A stretch of DNA of 64,000 bases, taken from NCBI RefSeq assembly GCF_000227135.1, contig NC_018245.1, forward strand, positions 374,628 to 438,627, read 5' to 3'. Position numbers and translations under genes: made by a program. The notes beneath the pieces were generated by a model that had not been told where the DNA came from, ran no database searches, and saw nothing but the letters and a program-made list of their open reading frames with translations. Positions 45,471-54,395 of the stretch are shown here, piece by piece. Positions within the stretch are counted from its first letter, which is position 1. Each line of letters opens with the position of its first letter. The DNA comes from Leishmania donovani (lineage: Eukaryota; Euglenozoa; Kinetoplastea; Trypanosomatida; Trypanosomatidae).

Positions 45471-45794
45471 ATGTCTGCCATCAGAACTCTAATCGCTGCT
45501 GTCGCGTTGGCGGCTATATTCTTCGTCAGCCCCGCCGCGGCCGCCCCTGGAGACCTGGTGGAGAACGTAAATAATCAGACGTGCAGCAAGGGCTGCGTGG
45601 CGGGTCTTCTGGTAATGGCTGCTATCATCAGTGTCGTCTTTGCGTCTTTGATGTGCTTCATCTTCTGGCCCGCTGCGGAGCTGACGAGCCGCCAGGAGGG
45701 GCGCGCCATCGCCCGCAAGCGCATTCGCGATCGCAGGGTTGCTGAGGAAGAGTCTCGCGCCAAGAATGAGGTGCTCGATGGTCGCGACGTGTGA
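45471..45794 (+). CDS. Small single-pass membrane protein with signal peptide
   Basis: No family recognised. The 107-residue product has a signal peptide (residues 1-24, with Ala-rich cleavage region VSPAAAAP). A short lumenal or extracellular stretch follows, with a possible N-glycosylation site at Asn35-Gln-Thr and cysteines at 38 and 42. A transmembrane helix spans about 43-67 (VAGLLVMAAIISVVFASLMC and after). The cytosolic tail is Arg/Glu-rich (RQEGRAIARKRIRDRRVAEE) and probably helical. The topology is type I. High GC at third positions, a clean acceptor and an ATG-free leader support a real gene. It could be a subunit or chaperone of a membrane complex; nothing more specific can be said. 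Confidence 0.75.
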   Translation: MSAIRTLIAAVALAAIFFVSPAAAAPGDLVENVNNQTCSKGCVAGLLVMAAIISVVFASLMCFIFWPAAELTSRQEGRAIARKRIRDRRVAEEESRAKNEVLDGRDV

Positions 45795-46648
45795 GTAAGC
45801 CTCCCTCACCCGAAACCACCGCTATCACGCGCTCCTCTTTTGTATTGATTGCTTGTTCAGAATAGCACAAGGGTAGAAGGGACGGTATCTGCTACGCTTC
45901 CCCTTACACTATCTTCTATGCTGGTACACACACGTGTGGGTGTTCGGCTGATGCGACCTCCACCACCTCTGCTCTCTCATCGCCTCTTCCTTTCGCCTCA
46001 CCTCATGTGCAGGGCTCGGCCATCGTCGCCGTCATCTCTCTGTCGGCGGCAGAAAAGAAGCAAGGGAAGGCCAGAGCACAAGAGGGCTGCGGAGGCGTCA
46101 TCGCGAACACACATACACACCTGCCCTCACCCCCACCAGTATATTTCTCTACCTTGTGCATGTACGCATCTCTTCTGTATGAATGTCTTCGGGTGCGGTG
46201 CGGGTGACGTGATGGCAGTGGAGCGGGGAAGAGCCTGAGGAACGGAAGGAGAAAGGGAGGTGGTGGGGGGACGCTGTGTGGTGCCTCCTCATTACTGCTT
46301 CTTTTGGACCCCTCCTCCCTCCTTCCTCCTTCCTCCTTCACCCACCACCACGAATGCCTTTCTTCACGCCCGCTCCGCCTCCCTCTGCGTGTTCGCTGCT
46401 GCTCGACGCCTGCCACGCTCACGCACATACACACACCTCGTGAAACCTGGCGTAATGCCAAAGGCGAAACAAAACAAATAAAAAAAGAAAACAGGAAAAC
46501 ATGTATAAACGCCAGGGAAATGCAGGAGGGGAGAGAGAGTAGTTGCGTTGCAGGGGTTCCTTTTTCCCTACCCTCTCCTCCCCACCCACTCGCCCTGTCC
46601 CCGTGGCCACGGCATCCTCTGCTTCTTTCGTGCGTTGCCTGCCTGCCT

Positions 46649-46674
46649 GTGTGTGTGTGTGTGTGTGTGTGTGT
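46649..46674 (+). repeat. GT dinucleotide microsatellite
   Basis: A pure GT run lies within the 4.3-kb spacer, followed by a T-rich stretch. No coding role. Confidence 0.9.
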
Positions 46675-48174
46675 CTTTTTTCTTCGTGTGGTGACCTTTG
46701 TGCGACCGGGCAAGGCACACGCGTGCCGGTATTCCAAAATGGGGAAAGCTGAAGAGCTGTGAACACGGATAACAAACTACACGAGGATTCAGAAGAGGGC
46801 ATGCTGGGGTGGAAGTGTATGGGCGTGCAGCAGATCGGGCAGCGGAGTTCACGCAAAGCAATGGCCAGCACACGAGCCTCCTCCCCTCCCCCCCACACAC
46901 ACACCGCCACCACCATTCGATGACCAGTACTACTAGTGAGTACTTCTGTGAGAGAAGATAGAGCATTTGACGGCCTTCAGACACGATGCGCACGCGGCGG
47001 ATCGAAGTAAAAGACGCGCCTCCGGGTGGGAAACTAGGTGTCCATCGACTACAGGGGGAGGGCTCAAGAAGCGAAAGGGAAAGTGGTGATGGTGCTTGCG
47101 GCGACATCCGCGCTGGCATTGTGCAGTGCCTCTCTCCCTTTTTCCTTCTTCATCCGTCTCTCTCTCTCTCCGTCGATCGCTGAGCGGGTAGCTCACATCA
47201 CCGGCTATGAACACGCATATCCCATCTGCTGCCCAGGCCCCGCCCTGCTCTCTGTGCACGTATATGTGTCACCGTGCACAAGTATACAAGCGATGACCTC
47301 GCAGTATGCCCCCTATTTCGTACACGCCCTTCTTGCTACCTTCAAACCTTCCTCTCCCACGGCGCTCGTGCTTGCTTTATCGCCTTCAGGTGTGGCCCAT
47401 CCCGCGGAGAAGAGAAGGGCAAGGGAGCCAAGGGAATCACTCCCACACCCCTCCACTATAATTCGCCTCCTAGCAGCAGCCAACCCCTCCAGTCGATGCT
47501 GTTTCGCTCCTCCTCTTCCGCCCTCTGTGCTTTGTGTGCGTGGTGCGCGAGCGTCAGTCGCGGTCTCATCTACTCCGTCTTTCTGTGACCCCACCCCCTC
47601 CCCGTCTTGCACGATATGTCGATCCCACAACCGCCACGCATTCGCGCGGGCGTGCACGTATTCCGATGCTAGGCCTCCACCCCCGCCTCTTTTCTTTCCC
47701 CTTCCTGCGCGCCTAGTGATGCCGGCCACCTTGCCGTGGTATCAGGGTCTCGTACCCCACCCTGTGGGGAAACCAAGAGCCTGCACGCTCTCCTTGGGTG
47801 CGGCTGGCGGACTCTTCTAGTGCCGGTGGACATGTCCGAGCTGGCGTAGCGCCGCAGGAGACTTGCGCTCTTGCTGGTCACGCTTGCACCCGTTCGCTGC
47901 TAATCGAGTCGTCGATCCAGCATGTGCATCGTTGCCCATTTACTTTGAGGCAGAACGGAACCATTCGCCGAAAAGCACGAGAAGTCTCTCCCGGGCTTCT
48001 CTTGTTCACTCCGCCGTCGCCGGCAATGTGAGTAGCGTACGCTCCCCCGGCAGAGAAAGTAAGCAGACAGAGCGTCAACGGCCCACCCGGCCAATCCATG
48101 GTACACAAGCATACACATACACACACAGGGAAGGCAATGGCAGTCCCCGCCCACCTCTGCATGACTGTCTTGCG

Positions 48175-48267
48175 ATGGGAGCTTTCTGCTTCCCCACACC
48201 CAAACAAATGATCCACAACGCTCTCGCTGACGGCATCATGCGGCCGGAGGCGGAACTCTGCAAAAGC

Positions 48268-48302
<35 letters not shown>

Positions 48303-48694
48303 TCGCGATCGCGATCACCTCTCCGCGGCTATCCACGCTGGGTGAGACAGTGGAAGTGCGGCAAGAAGACCAGCCTTGCCAACAGCGTTGATGTCTTCTA
48401 CGTGCAAGAGCAATACAATCAGCTCATGCGCCAGAGCTGTGTCCGGAAGAGGATGCGACTGGACCTCCTTCGTGAGGAGGCCCGTTTGGCACACATACGC
48501 GAACCCGCGCAACACCTCATACAAATCGTTGCCGCTCATGTTCGAGCAAACTCAGCCCCACCGAGGTGCGAGTCTCTAAAACCAGATGGCCAAAGGAACA
48601 CTTCGACGAGGTCCTCAGCACTCTGTGGCCTCATCGCGTCCCAGAGTTTCGGAAAATTCAAAAAGCAGGGCCGCCACAGCGCTTGCGGCACTGA
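48175..48694 (+). pseudogene. Decayed protein-coding gene, frameshifted and split by a GT repeat
   Basis: Three consecutive pieces have protein-like composition and GC-rich third positions but lie in three different frames. Piece 1 (48175-48270) reads FPTPKQMIHNALADGIMRP and runs into a GT microsatellite. Piece 2 (about 48339-48515) reads CGKKTSLANSVDVFYVQEQY, then RKRMRLDLLREEARL. Piece 3 (about 48518-48694) reads LSPTEVRVSKTRWPKEHFDE, then LWPHRVPEFRKIQK, and ends at a TGA. The helical, Arg/Glu/Leu-rich pattern with spaced aromatic and Arg residues resembles the repeat units of large trypanosomatid flagellar or cytoskeletal proteins. No single frame spans the region, so it cannot be an intact gene. 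Alternatively the pieces are chance open frames. Confidence 0.42.
48271..48299 (+). repeat. GT microsatellite followed by GATCGC palindromic repeat
   Basis: A 29-base GT run is followed at 48301-48316 by GATCGCGATCGCGATC, a 16-base palindrome of GATCGC units. It separates two frames of the putative decayed gene. Confidence 0.9.
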
Positions 48695-49506
48695 CCGCGT
48701 GGCCTGCTCTGCACTTGAGCCTGAAGTGCATCGAAGCACACTATCCGCTTGGGCCAATCGCTTGCGGTCGTGCTCTCCCCCCCCCCCTTGTTGAGCTCTG
48801 TCGTGCGGCCACCACCACCACCCCTCCACTTGCCATGTCGCTGTTCCCCCTGAGTGCTGCGTTTGCCGCTTGACGTTGTCAAACCGAAAAGGCCGTCTCC
48901 GCGGTCATCAAGGCGGACGAAAACAAGAGGCCGCGCACCCGCCCAAGCACCACATGAAGAGAGAACGCAACGACACGAAGGGACGGGCGATCACGTGGGG
49001 AGAGGAAGTGGGGTGGGGATAAGACGCGGGACCCCGTGACGCTTTCGCTCGTGTTGCCGGTTGGCACTTAAACAGACGAAATGGAAATCACGAACTCTGT
49101 ACGCCACAAGTCCGGCGACGAGTAAAGTCCAAAATCGCTACGTCGCGCGGCAGCCAGGGCAGCGCGGCGAAATGAGCGTCTATACAGCAATGCACGCAAA
49201 CACCTACACCCACACACGCATACGTGTCCTCCTCTCGCCCTCCCAGAAACCTACACAACACAACGGTTCTTTTGGTTGCTGCTCTACCTCCGTCGCACCC
49301 CCTTCTCTTCCCAGTCTCTCCTTCTTGTGTCGAATACACCTGAGGCAGAGGACAGACAAGCATCATTGGCGCCAACTTCCTCTCTCTCCTATATTGGCAC
49401 TGTGTGTGTGTGTGTGTGTCTGGGCGGGTGTGGCACTGCTTCTCCTCCTCTATCTCTTGTTGTATCAATACTTTGTTTACGGTTTCTTTTTGTTTTTGTT
49501 TGTTGC

Positions 49507-49617
49507 TTCCACCACCGCCACCACCGGCACCACCACCATCATCGCCACCGACACCGCCACCACCACCACCGCCACCACCGGCACCACCATCATCATCGCC
49601 ACCGCCACCGCCATCAC
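49507..49617 (+). repeat. CCA/CCG triplet-rich repeat with 54-base internal duplication
   Basis: About 110 bases are made almost wholly of CAC, CCA, CCG and ATC triplets. A block starting at 49515 recurs at 49569 with few differences, giving an imperfect tandem unit of 54 bases. Its + translation would be Thr/Ile/Ala-rich and its other frames Pro- or His-rich. No flanking evidence of a gene is seen, so I treat it as a non-coding minisatellite. Confidence 0.8.
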
Positions 49618-50021
49618 AAGCAAAGATACATAAGGATGATAGTTGCGCAAAACGCAAGGGCAGAAACACAATACTACTTCGTCTAGCGTTGCTGCACAGC
49701 TTCGTGCTGTTTCTTTCTCGTATACCTCTCTCGCGATCTCGCTCCCCTTCTTTCACGGCTCTCCTCCACTGTACCCCTGTGCGTGGACCGTCTCTTCTTG
49801 ATCATCTTCTCCCCTCCCACTTCCACACCCACCCCACCCCTCCATACACACGCACACTTTTCTACCTAAGCCTCTCTGTTGCGCTCCATAGATACAGACA
49901 GGCGAGCTTATACACCCGCTATCATTCTCGTCGGTGGCGTTGGCAACCAAGTGACGCAAGGGGTTGGCGTTACGTAGGCTCTCTTTGTTGCGTTGTTTTT
50001 CATCCACACACACATATCCAC

Positions 50022-50023
50022 AG
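50022..50023 (+). promoter_or_regulatory. Predicted trans-splice acceptor for the PhoD-like gene
   Basis: AG in ATATCCACAG lies 38 bases before ATG 50062 with no ATG between. A C/T-rich stretch lies both before and after. It is chosen as the nearest acceptor to the first ATG. Confidence 0.4.
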
Positions 50024-50061
50024 TCACTTACTCCACCCCTTGTCTACGCACCTCTGTCTTC

Positions 50062-52539
50062 ATGAGGCGACGTGTCGTTGATACAGAGGGCGGCGCGGTG
50101 CATGTCAGTGGCTCCGCACCAACTTGGCGAGGCCGGCGGTCCCGGCGCGCCTTCTTCTCTCTCTTGCTGCTCTCCATCGCGCTGTCCGCTATGATATGTT
50201 CCCTGCTTGTCCTGGGCTGGATCGCAGCCGATGACTCGACTACTGTTTTCGGCGACGACTTCGCAGCCAGCGACGCTTGGTTGAACTCCAATAGCAACCA
50301 AGAGAAGTGGCAGAGAGCACTACTCCAGTCTGCGAAACTCAACCTCCCCGTCCCTCACAGCGTAGCCATGAATCAAGTCTTCTTCATCAGCTGCAATCGG
50401 CATGATCGCAGTCAGCTCTACTGGGCCTATATGGCAGTTGCAGCACAGTGTGAGATGCTGTCCTGGAAGAATGCTACGGCGGCGCCGCCTTGTCGGAGGC
50501 TCTACGCCGGTGTGTCCTCGTTGCTACGCACCGCCGGTACCGCCGCCTCTTCAGGTGGGCCGCACGGACGCACGACAGACACGGATGAAGGAAAATGGCA
50601 GGAGGCGGTTCCTCTCGGTGCATGCGGCTCCGTGTACGACTCTCCCGCGGCAGCGGAGCAGCGTCAGCGATACCGGCGGACCTCGCCGCCGCTGCTGCTG
50701 TTGGATGAGACTCCGCCTCCGCTTCACCGCGACACCGACCCTGAGCAGTGCTTTCGTGCTGCACCACGTGACGCCGTCTACTCAACCGGCGTTCCGGTGG
50801 ACGCCTTGATCTGGCTAGGGGACATCATCTACGCCGACAAGTTCCCGGATGGCAGGGACGCGCAGTCGCTCCTGTTCCACCACGTCAATACAATGGTAAG
50901 CATAGGGCGATTCTGGCGAATCCAGCGCGACGCTCCGGAGTACAACGCGTTCATCGACAGCTGCGTCGCAGGTGGCGATCATCTGGACTGGACGCTGCAC
51001 TCACCAGGGGAAGTGTTTCTGCCCGCAGCCGCGGACAATCGCGAGCGAGTTGTGCAACTCACCCCTTCGCCCTCCTCCGGCACTCACCGCAATGTGTGGG
51101 CCACCTGGGATGACCACGACATGGGCGAGAACGATGGTGGACGAGAGTACACCGGCCGTAACAGCACGCAGCGCTTCTTTCTGAACTTTTTGCGAGCCCC
51201 CTCAAGTGATCCACGCTGGCGTCGCGAGGGCGTGTATGGTGCATACACGACCGACTTTCGCGACGTCGTGGACGACGCCAAGGGGTGGGGAACTCCAATG
51301 CGGCTCCTGATGCAGCAGCTTTATGAGCATGCCATCTGCGTTGTCCTCCTCGACGTTCGCTCGTTCCGCGACCGCCCGAACGCGACCCAGGCCGGCGACA
51401 TGCTCGGCGCTGAGCAGTGGGCGTGGTTTGAGGAGCTCCTGCAGAACTACACGACACTGACGCGAGACGGGCGAGAGCGGTGTGCGATGGTGCTCATAGG
51501 GGGCGGCATTCAGTTCATCCTGGATGAGAAGCCCGCAGAAAACTGGGCAGCCTTCCCCCGCTCTCGGGACCGCCTCCTCGGACTACTGCAAGCCTACCGG
51601 GTCGAACGCGTGGCCTTCATCACCGGCGATGTGCACATGGGTGAGCTGGGCGCCGACTTCACCAAGCACGCCATTGAGGAGGTGCTGGGGTACCCAATAG
51701 TGGAGGCCACGAGCTCGGGGTTGACACACAGTGCGAACATGTACTTTCTCCCCACATTCATGCCACTGCTCTTCCCCAGCCCACGGCGTCTCGGCCTCTA
51801 TGTGGGGACGAACTTCGGTGCGTTGAGGCTCTCCCTGGACCTGCGTCACCTGCCTTTGATCCGCTCATACTTGACAGAGATGGAGGCGAAGATGGCGGCG
51901 GCACGCTTTCGGCCACCACAGTGGCGCCGGGAAGTCCGCGCTGCCGTTGAGCAAGTCGTTAATGCTACTTTCACCATCTTCTCCATCCCAAAAGGCGGCC
52001 AACCAGTGTACCGGCTAAACTTCCCTCTCTCTATGCTCACCTACGCGCACGGTGTAGCGTATCGCGACGCCACAGTAGATGCGGTGCATGGGAGTGTGCA
52101 CAAGAAGCCAACGTCATCCCCAGCGGCGCCGGAAAAGAACGGCGGCAAAGAGGCAGCGAAGGACGACACGGAGCGCACATCATCGTCGCCGCTGAGGGCG
52201 CTTCTCGTGCTTAAGAACGGTACCATTACGGGCATCGCCCACTACCGCAACACCGAGCCCACACCGCTCATTACGTGGTCGGCGCGCCAGCTGCAGTACT
52301 ACATTTTCACCAACTTCTCCGTCTCCGAGACGCTGAAGCTGATGATCCTGCTCGGGTTCTCGGCCGGGGCTTTGGTGCTCTTGCTGCTGATGACCACGCT
52401 ATGTCGGTACCTGCGGCGGCCACGAAACAGCTGCGGCAGATTCTATTACTCTAGCGTAGCACCCTCGCCTCAAGTGTCCCTCGTGACGCGGTGTTCGAAG
52501 AAGAGGGTGAATAACCAGTGGAACAACATAGATAAGTAG
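50062..52539 (+). CDS. Membrane-anchored PhoD-like metallophosphatase
   Basis: Predicted phosphodiesterase or alkaline phosphatase of the PhoD class within the metallophosphatase fold. The 825-residue protein has a membrane helix at about 30-54 (AFFSLLLLSIALSAMICSLL) and a second near the C-terminus at about 758-782 (MILLGFSAGALVLLLLMTTL). The catalytic region lies between them. Metal-ligand motifs in family order are FISCNRHDRSQ (about 108), LIWLGDIIYAD (Asp253 region), WATWDDHDMGEND (Asp351-Asp352-His353-Asp354) and FITGDVHMGEL (Asp523, His525). LDVRSFRDR and a GAEQWAWFEELL helix sit where PhoD proteins have them. With two anchors the catalytic part would face the lumen or cell exterior. 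Several NxT/S sites (for example NAT, NYT, NGT) would suit that. ATG 50062 is the first ATG of the frame. The physiological substrate is unknown. Confidence 0.85.
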   Translation: MRRRVVDTEGGAVHVSGSAPTWRGRRSRRAFFSLLLLSIALSAMICSLLVLGWIAADDSTTVFGDDFAASDAWLNSNSNQEKWQRALLQSAKLNLPVPHSVAMNQVFFISCNRHDRSQLYWAYMAVAAQCEMLSWKNATAAPPCRRLYAGVSSLLRTAGTAASSGGPHGRTTDTDEGKWQEAVPLGACGSVYDSPAAAEQRQRYRRTSPPLLLLDETPPPLHRDTDPEQCFRAAPRDAVYSTGVPVDALIWLGDIIYADKFPDGRDAQSLLFHHVNTMVSIGRFWRIQRDAPEYNAFIDSCVAGGDHLDWTLHSPGEVFLPAAADNRERVVQLTPSPSSGTHRNVWATWDDHDMGENDGGREYTGRNSTQRFFLNFLRAPSSDPRWRREGVYGAYTTDFRDVVDDAKGWGTPMRLLMQQLYEHAICVVLLDVRSFRDRPNATQAGDMLGAEQWAWFEELLQNYTTLTRDGRERCAMVLIGGGIQFILDEKPAENWAAFPRSRDRLLGLLQAYRVERVAFITGDVHMGELGADFTKHAIEEVLGYPIVEATSSGLTHSANMYFLPTFMPLLFPSPRRLGLYVGTNFGALRLSLDLRHLPLIRSYLTEMEAKMAAARFRPPQWRREVRAAVEQVVNATFTIFSIPKGGQPVYRLNFPLSMLTYAHGVAYRDATVDAVHGSVHKKPTSSPAAPEKNGGKEAAKDDTERTSSSPLRALLVLKNGTITGIAHYRNTEPTPLITWSARQLQYYIFTNFSVSETLKLMILLGFSAGALVLLLLMTTLCRYLRRPRNSCGRFYYSSVAPSPQVSLVTRCSKKRVNNQWNNIDK

Positions 52540-54395
52540 GGGTGTGTCGTCGTTAGCCGTCAGTGATTCCTCTTCTCAAAACACGCCTCTTTTCTTCTGT
52601 GTTGAATAAGTGAGAACGCCGTACACGTATCGCAGCAGATGCTTGTATCTGTTCTGTGCTGTGTGTGTGCGTCTCATTTCTGTTGAGCCAGCCCGTGCTG
52701 CTTGTGCTCTTCTTCCTATTTCCCTGCGTCTCCCTCTCTCCCTGCCCGTTGCTACTCCGCAAGCCCTCCCTCCCCCCATTCCGAACGCCCGTCTGTCCGT
52801 GTATGTGTGTGTATGTTCCTTGATAGTCTGTTTTACATTTTTTTTTTCGTCGGTGGCCTCTGGGCGGGTACCGCTGCTGCTCCTCGCGTTCATCCACCTC
52901 GAGGAACGGCAACAGCCACCGCCTCTCAGCCATCCCTGTATCCGCACATCGTCCCATGCTTAGTGCATCTCGTGGCACGGTCACGCACACAAGAGAGAGT
53001 GGCACAGAGATGAACTTCTCTCTCTGGTTCGAATGAGCACACCCCGTGTGTAAGGGGTGGACAGTGAGCGCAGGAGTGCGTGTGCATCCGGCCCGCATGG
53101 GCTGTCGCAGTGGTTTTTCCCTTTTTTGTCTTCTGGCTCCCTTCCACGATCGCCATCCCATCCCTCTTCTCGACGACACGGCCCAGCCAACAATGTCATC
53201 ACCGCCCCTGTTCATTCCGTACTTCGACTGCCAACTCTGCACTCCCCTCCTCTCCTTTCAGCTTACTCCCGCGCCTTCGATCGCCCTCTCTCCCTTTCAG
53301 GCACACGCGTTGTTTTCTTTTGTTGCTATCGCCGTCTCCGCATCGCCGCCGCCACCTCACCCCCCCCCACCCTCCTCGACGCACGCACGCCCTCTATCAT
53401 CATTATCGCGCTCTCTCACACATACACATACCTCTTCTCTTTGCCAAGCTGATTTCTTTATGTTCACCAACCAGACCCTCCCCCCTCCTCCACCACCGAC
53501 GCGCACAAACGCCAACACGCCCCCGCAGCCCTCGCGTCAGCACGCACACGCACACACACGCATCCCTCTCCCTCTTTGCTTGGCATCCCTTGCTGTTTCC
53601 TTACCCTTTTCGTCTTTGGTATCCACGTCGCATACACGACGCCTGTTCTTCAGTGTGTGCGCGGACCTGTGCGATACGTCTGTCGCCTTTTGCGATTGCG
53701 ACTGTGCTGGGGGTCTCACTGTGGGCGCTTGATCGCCGTGTCTGTCGGTGGGTAGTGTCAAGGGCGAGCGGTGCAGCAGCGCTTGCCTCTCATCTGTGCT
53801 CCCCCCTCCCTCCCTCCTTATACTCCTCTCTGTTCTTTGGAGCAAATCCTGCTGCGCGTTTCCGCTGTCGCTCTCCCTCTGTCCCCCTTGTGAGTGAGCG
53901 CGTCGCTCTCTCTCCTTTCGTGTGCGCGTGTGTAGGCCCCCCTCCCCCTCCCCGGGCCTCTTTGCAGTTTCTTCTTTGTTGTTTTTGCTTCTGCCCGTGT
54001 GCACATTTGCGCTTTGCCTCTCCCTCACCGTCTCGTGTGTTTCGCCGTTGGTCCTCCCCTCCCCTCCCCTCCCGCTTTGGCCCGCCTCCGCACATCTCCT
54101 CCGCTCCGCATTCCTGTGGGGTACTCGGTGCGCCAACAACCATTGTGGGCGAAACACACGCGCATCCAGGAGCGGAAGCCTACTCAGTGTGTCCGTCTGC
54201 GTTTTCGTTTTCGTCCTCCGGTGGCCGCTGGTCCGTGTCTGTGTCGGTCAGTTCCCGGAGAAGTCTTTCCTTCCTGAATTCGCTCCTCAAGGCGCACCGC
54301 AACAGCCACACCTAAGCACGAGCACACACGCATACCCCCCTGTCTTACCTTCTTGTGTGTGTATCTGTGTGTGTGTGTGTTGGTGGGCGCCTCAC
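52540..54395 (+). other. Long spacer: PhoD-like 3' UTR and pyrimidine-rich, ATG-free leader
   Basis: No supported gene. The first 700 bases are mixed sequence with a T-run (about 52839-52848). From about 53100 onward C/T content is very high in repeated tracts. After the ATG at 53460 there is no further ATG on the + strand until the 5-oxoprolinase start at 54396, roughly 930 bases. A GT run lies at 54354-54381 just before the start. Many AGs could serve as acceptors. Confidence 0.6.
54354..54381 (+). repeat. GT microsatellite next to the 5-oxoprolinase start
   Basis: A GT-rich run with one TATC interruption ends 14 bases before the ATG, so it should be in the 5' UTR itself rather than in a 3' UTR, as is more usual here. 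Confidence 0.85.

Larger units (their letters stand above)
45795..50061 (+). other. Unusually long 4.3-kb intergenic region
   Basis: No intact gene is supported in this stretch, two to eight times longer than most spacers here. It contains an A-rich patch (46464-46502), GT runs (46649-46674, 48271-48299, 49401-49419), a GC-rich mixed-sequence block (about 47717-47900) that may be retroposon-derived, a decayed coding region (48175-48694), a C-run at about 48777-48787, and a CCA-rich repeat (49507-49617). Pyrimidine tracts at 49740-49870 and 50020-50060 include AG 50022-50023, the likely acceptor for the next gene. Confidence 0.55.

Noticed and set aside
46003..46737. 244-codon minus-strand frame in the 4.3-kb spacer
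   Set aside because: Translation is dominated by Ser/Arg/Gly runs and a Thr-His repeat from the GT microsatellite. No coding bias and the wrong strand for the cluster.
47038..47820. 260-codon + frame in the 4.3-kb spacer
   Set aside because: Third-position bias is weak, the translation is low-complexity Ser/Pro/Leu, and no domain or conserved motif is visible.
53020..53045. GGTTCGAATG, resembling a tRNA B box
   Set aside because: No A box at the right distance, no cloverleaf stems, and no CC after the AAT as in a true T-loop; chance match.
53922..54395. 158-codon N-terminal extension of 5-oxoprolinase
   Set aside because: It begins at GTG, contains no ATG, and reads pyrimidine-rich and GT-repeat DNA. 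The family N-terminus starts right after ATG 54396.
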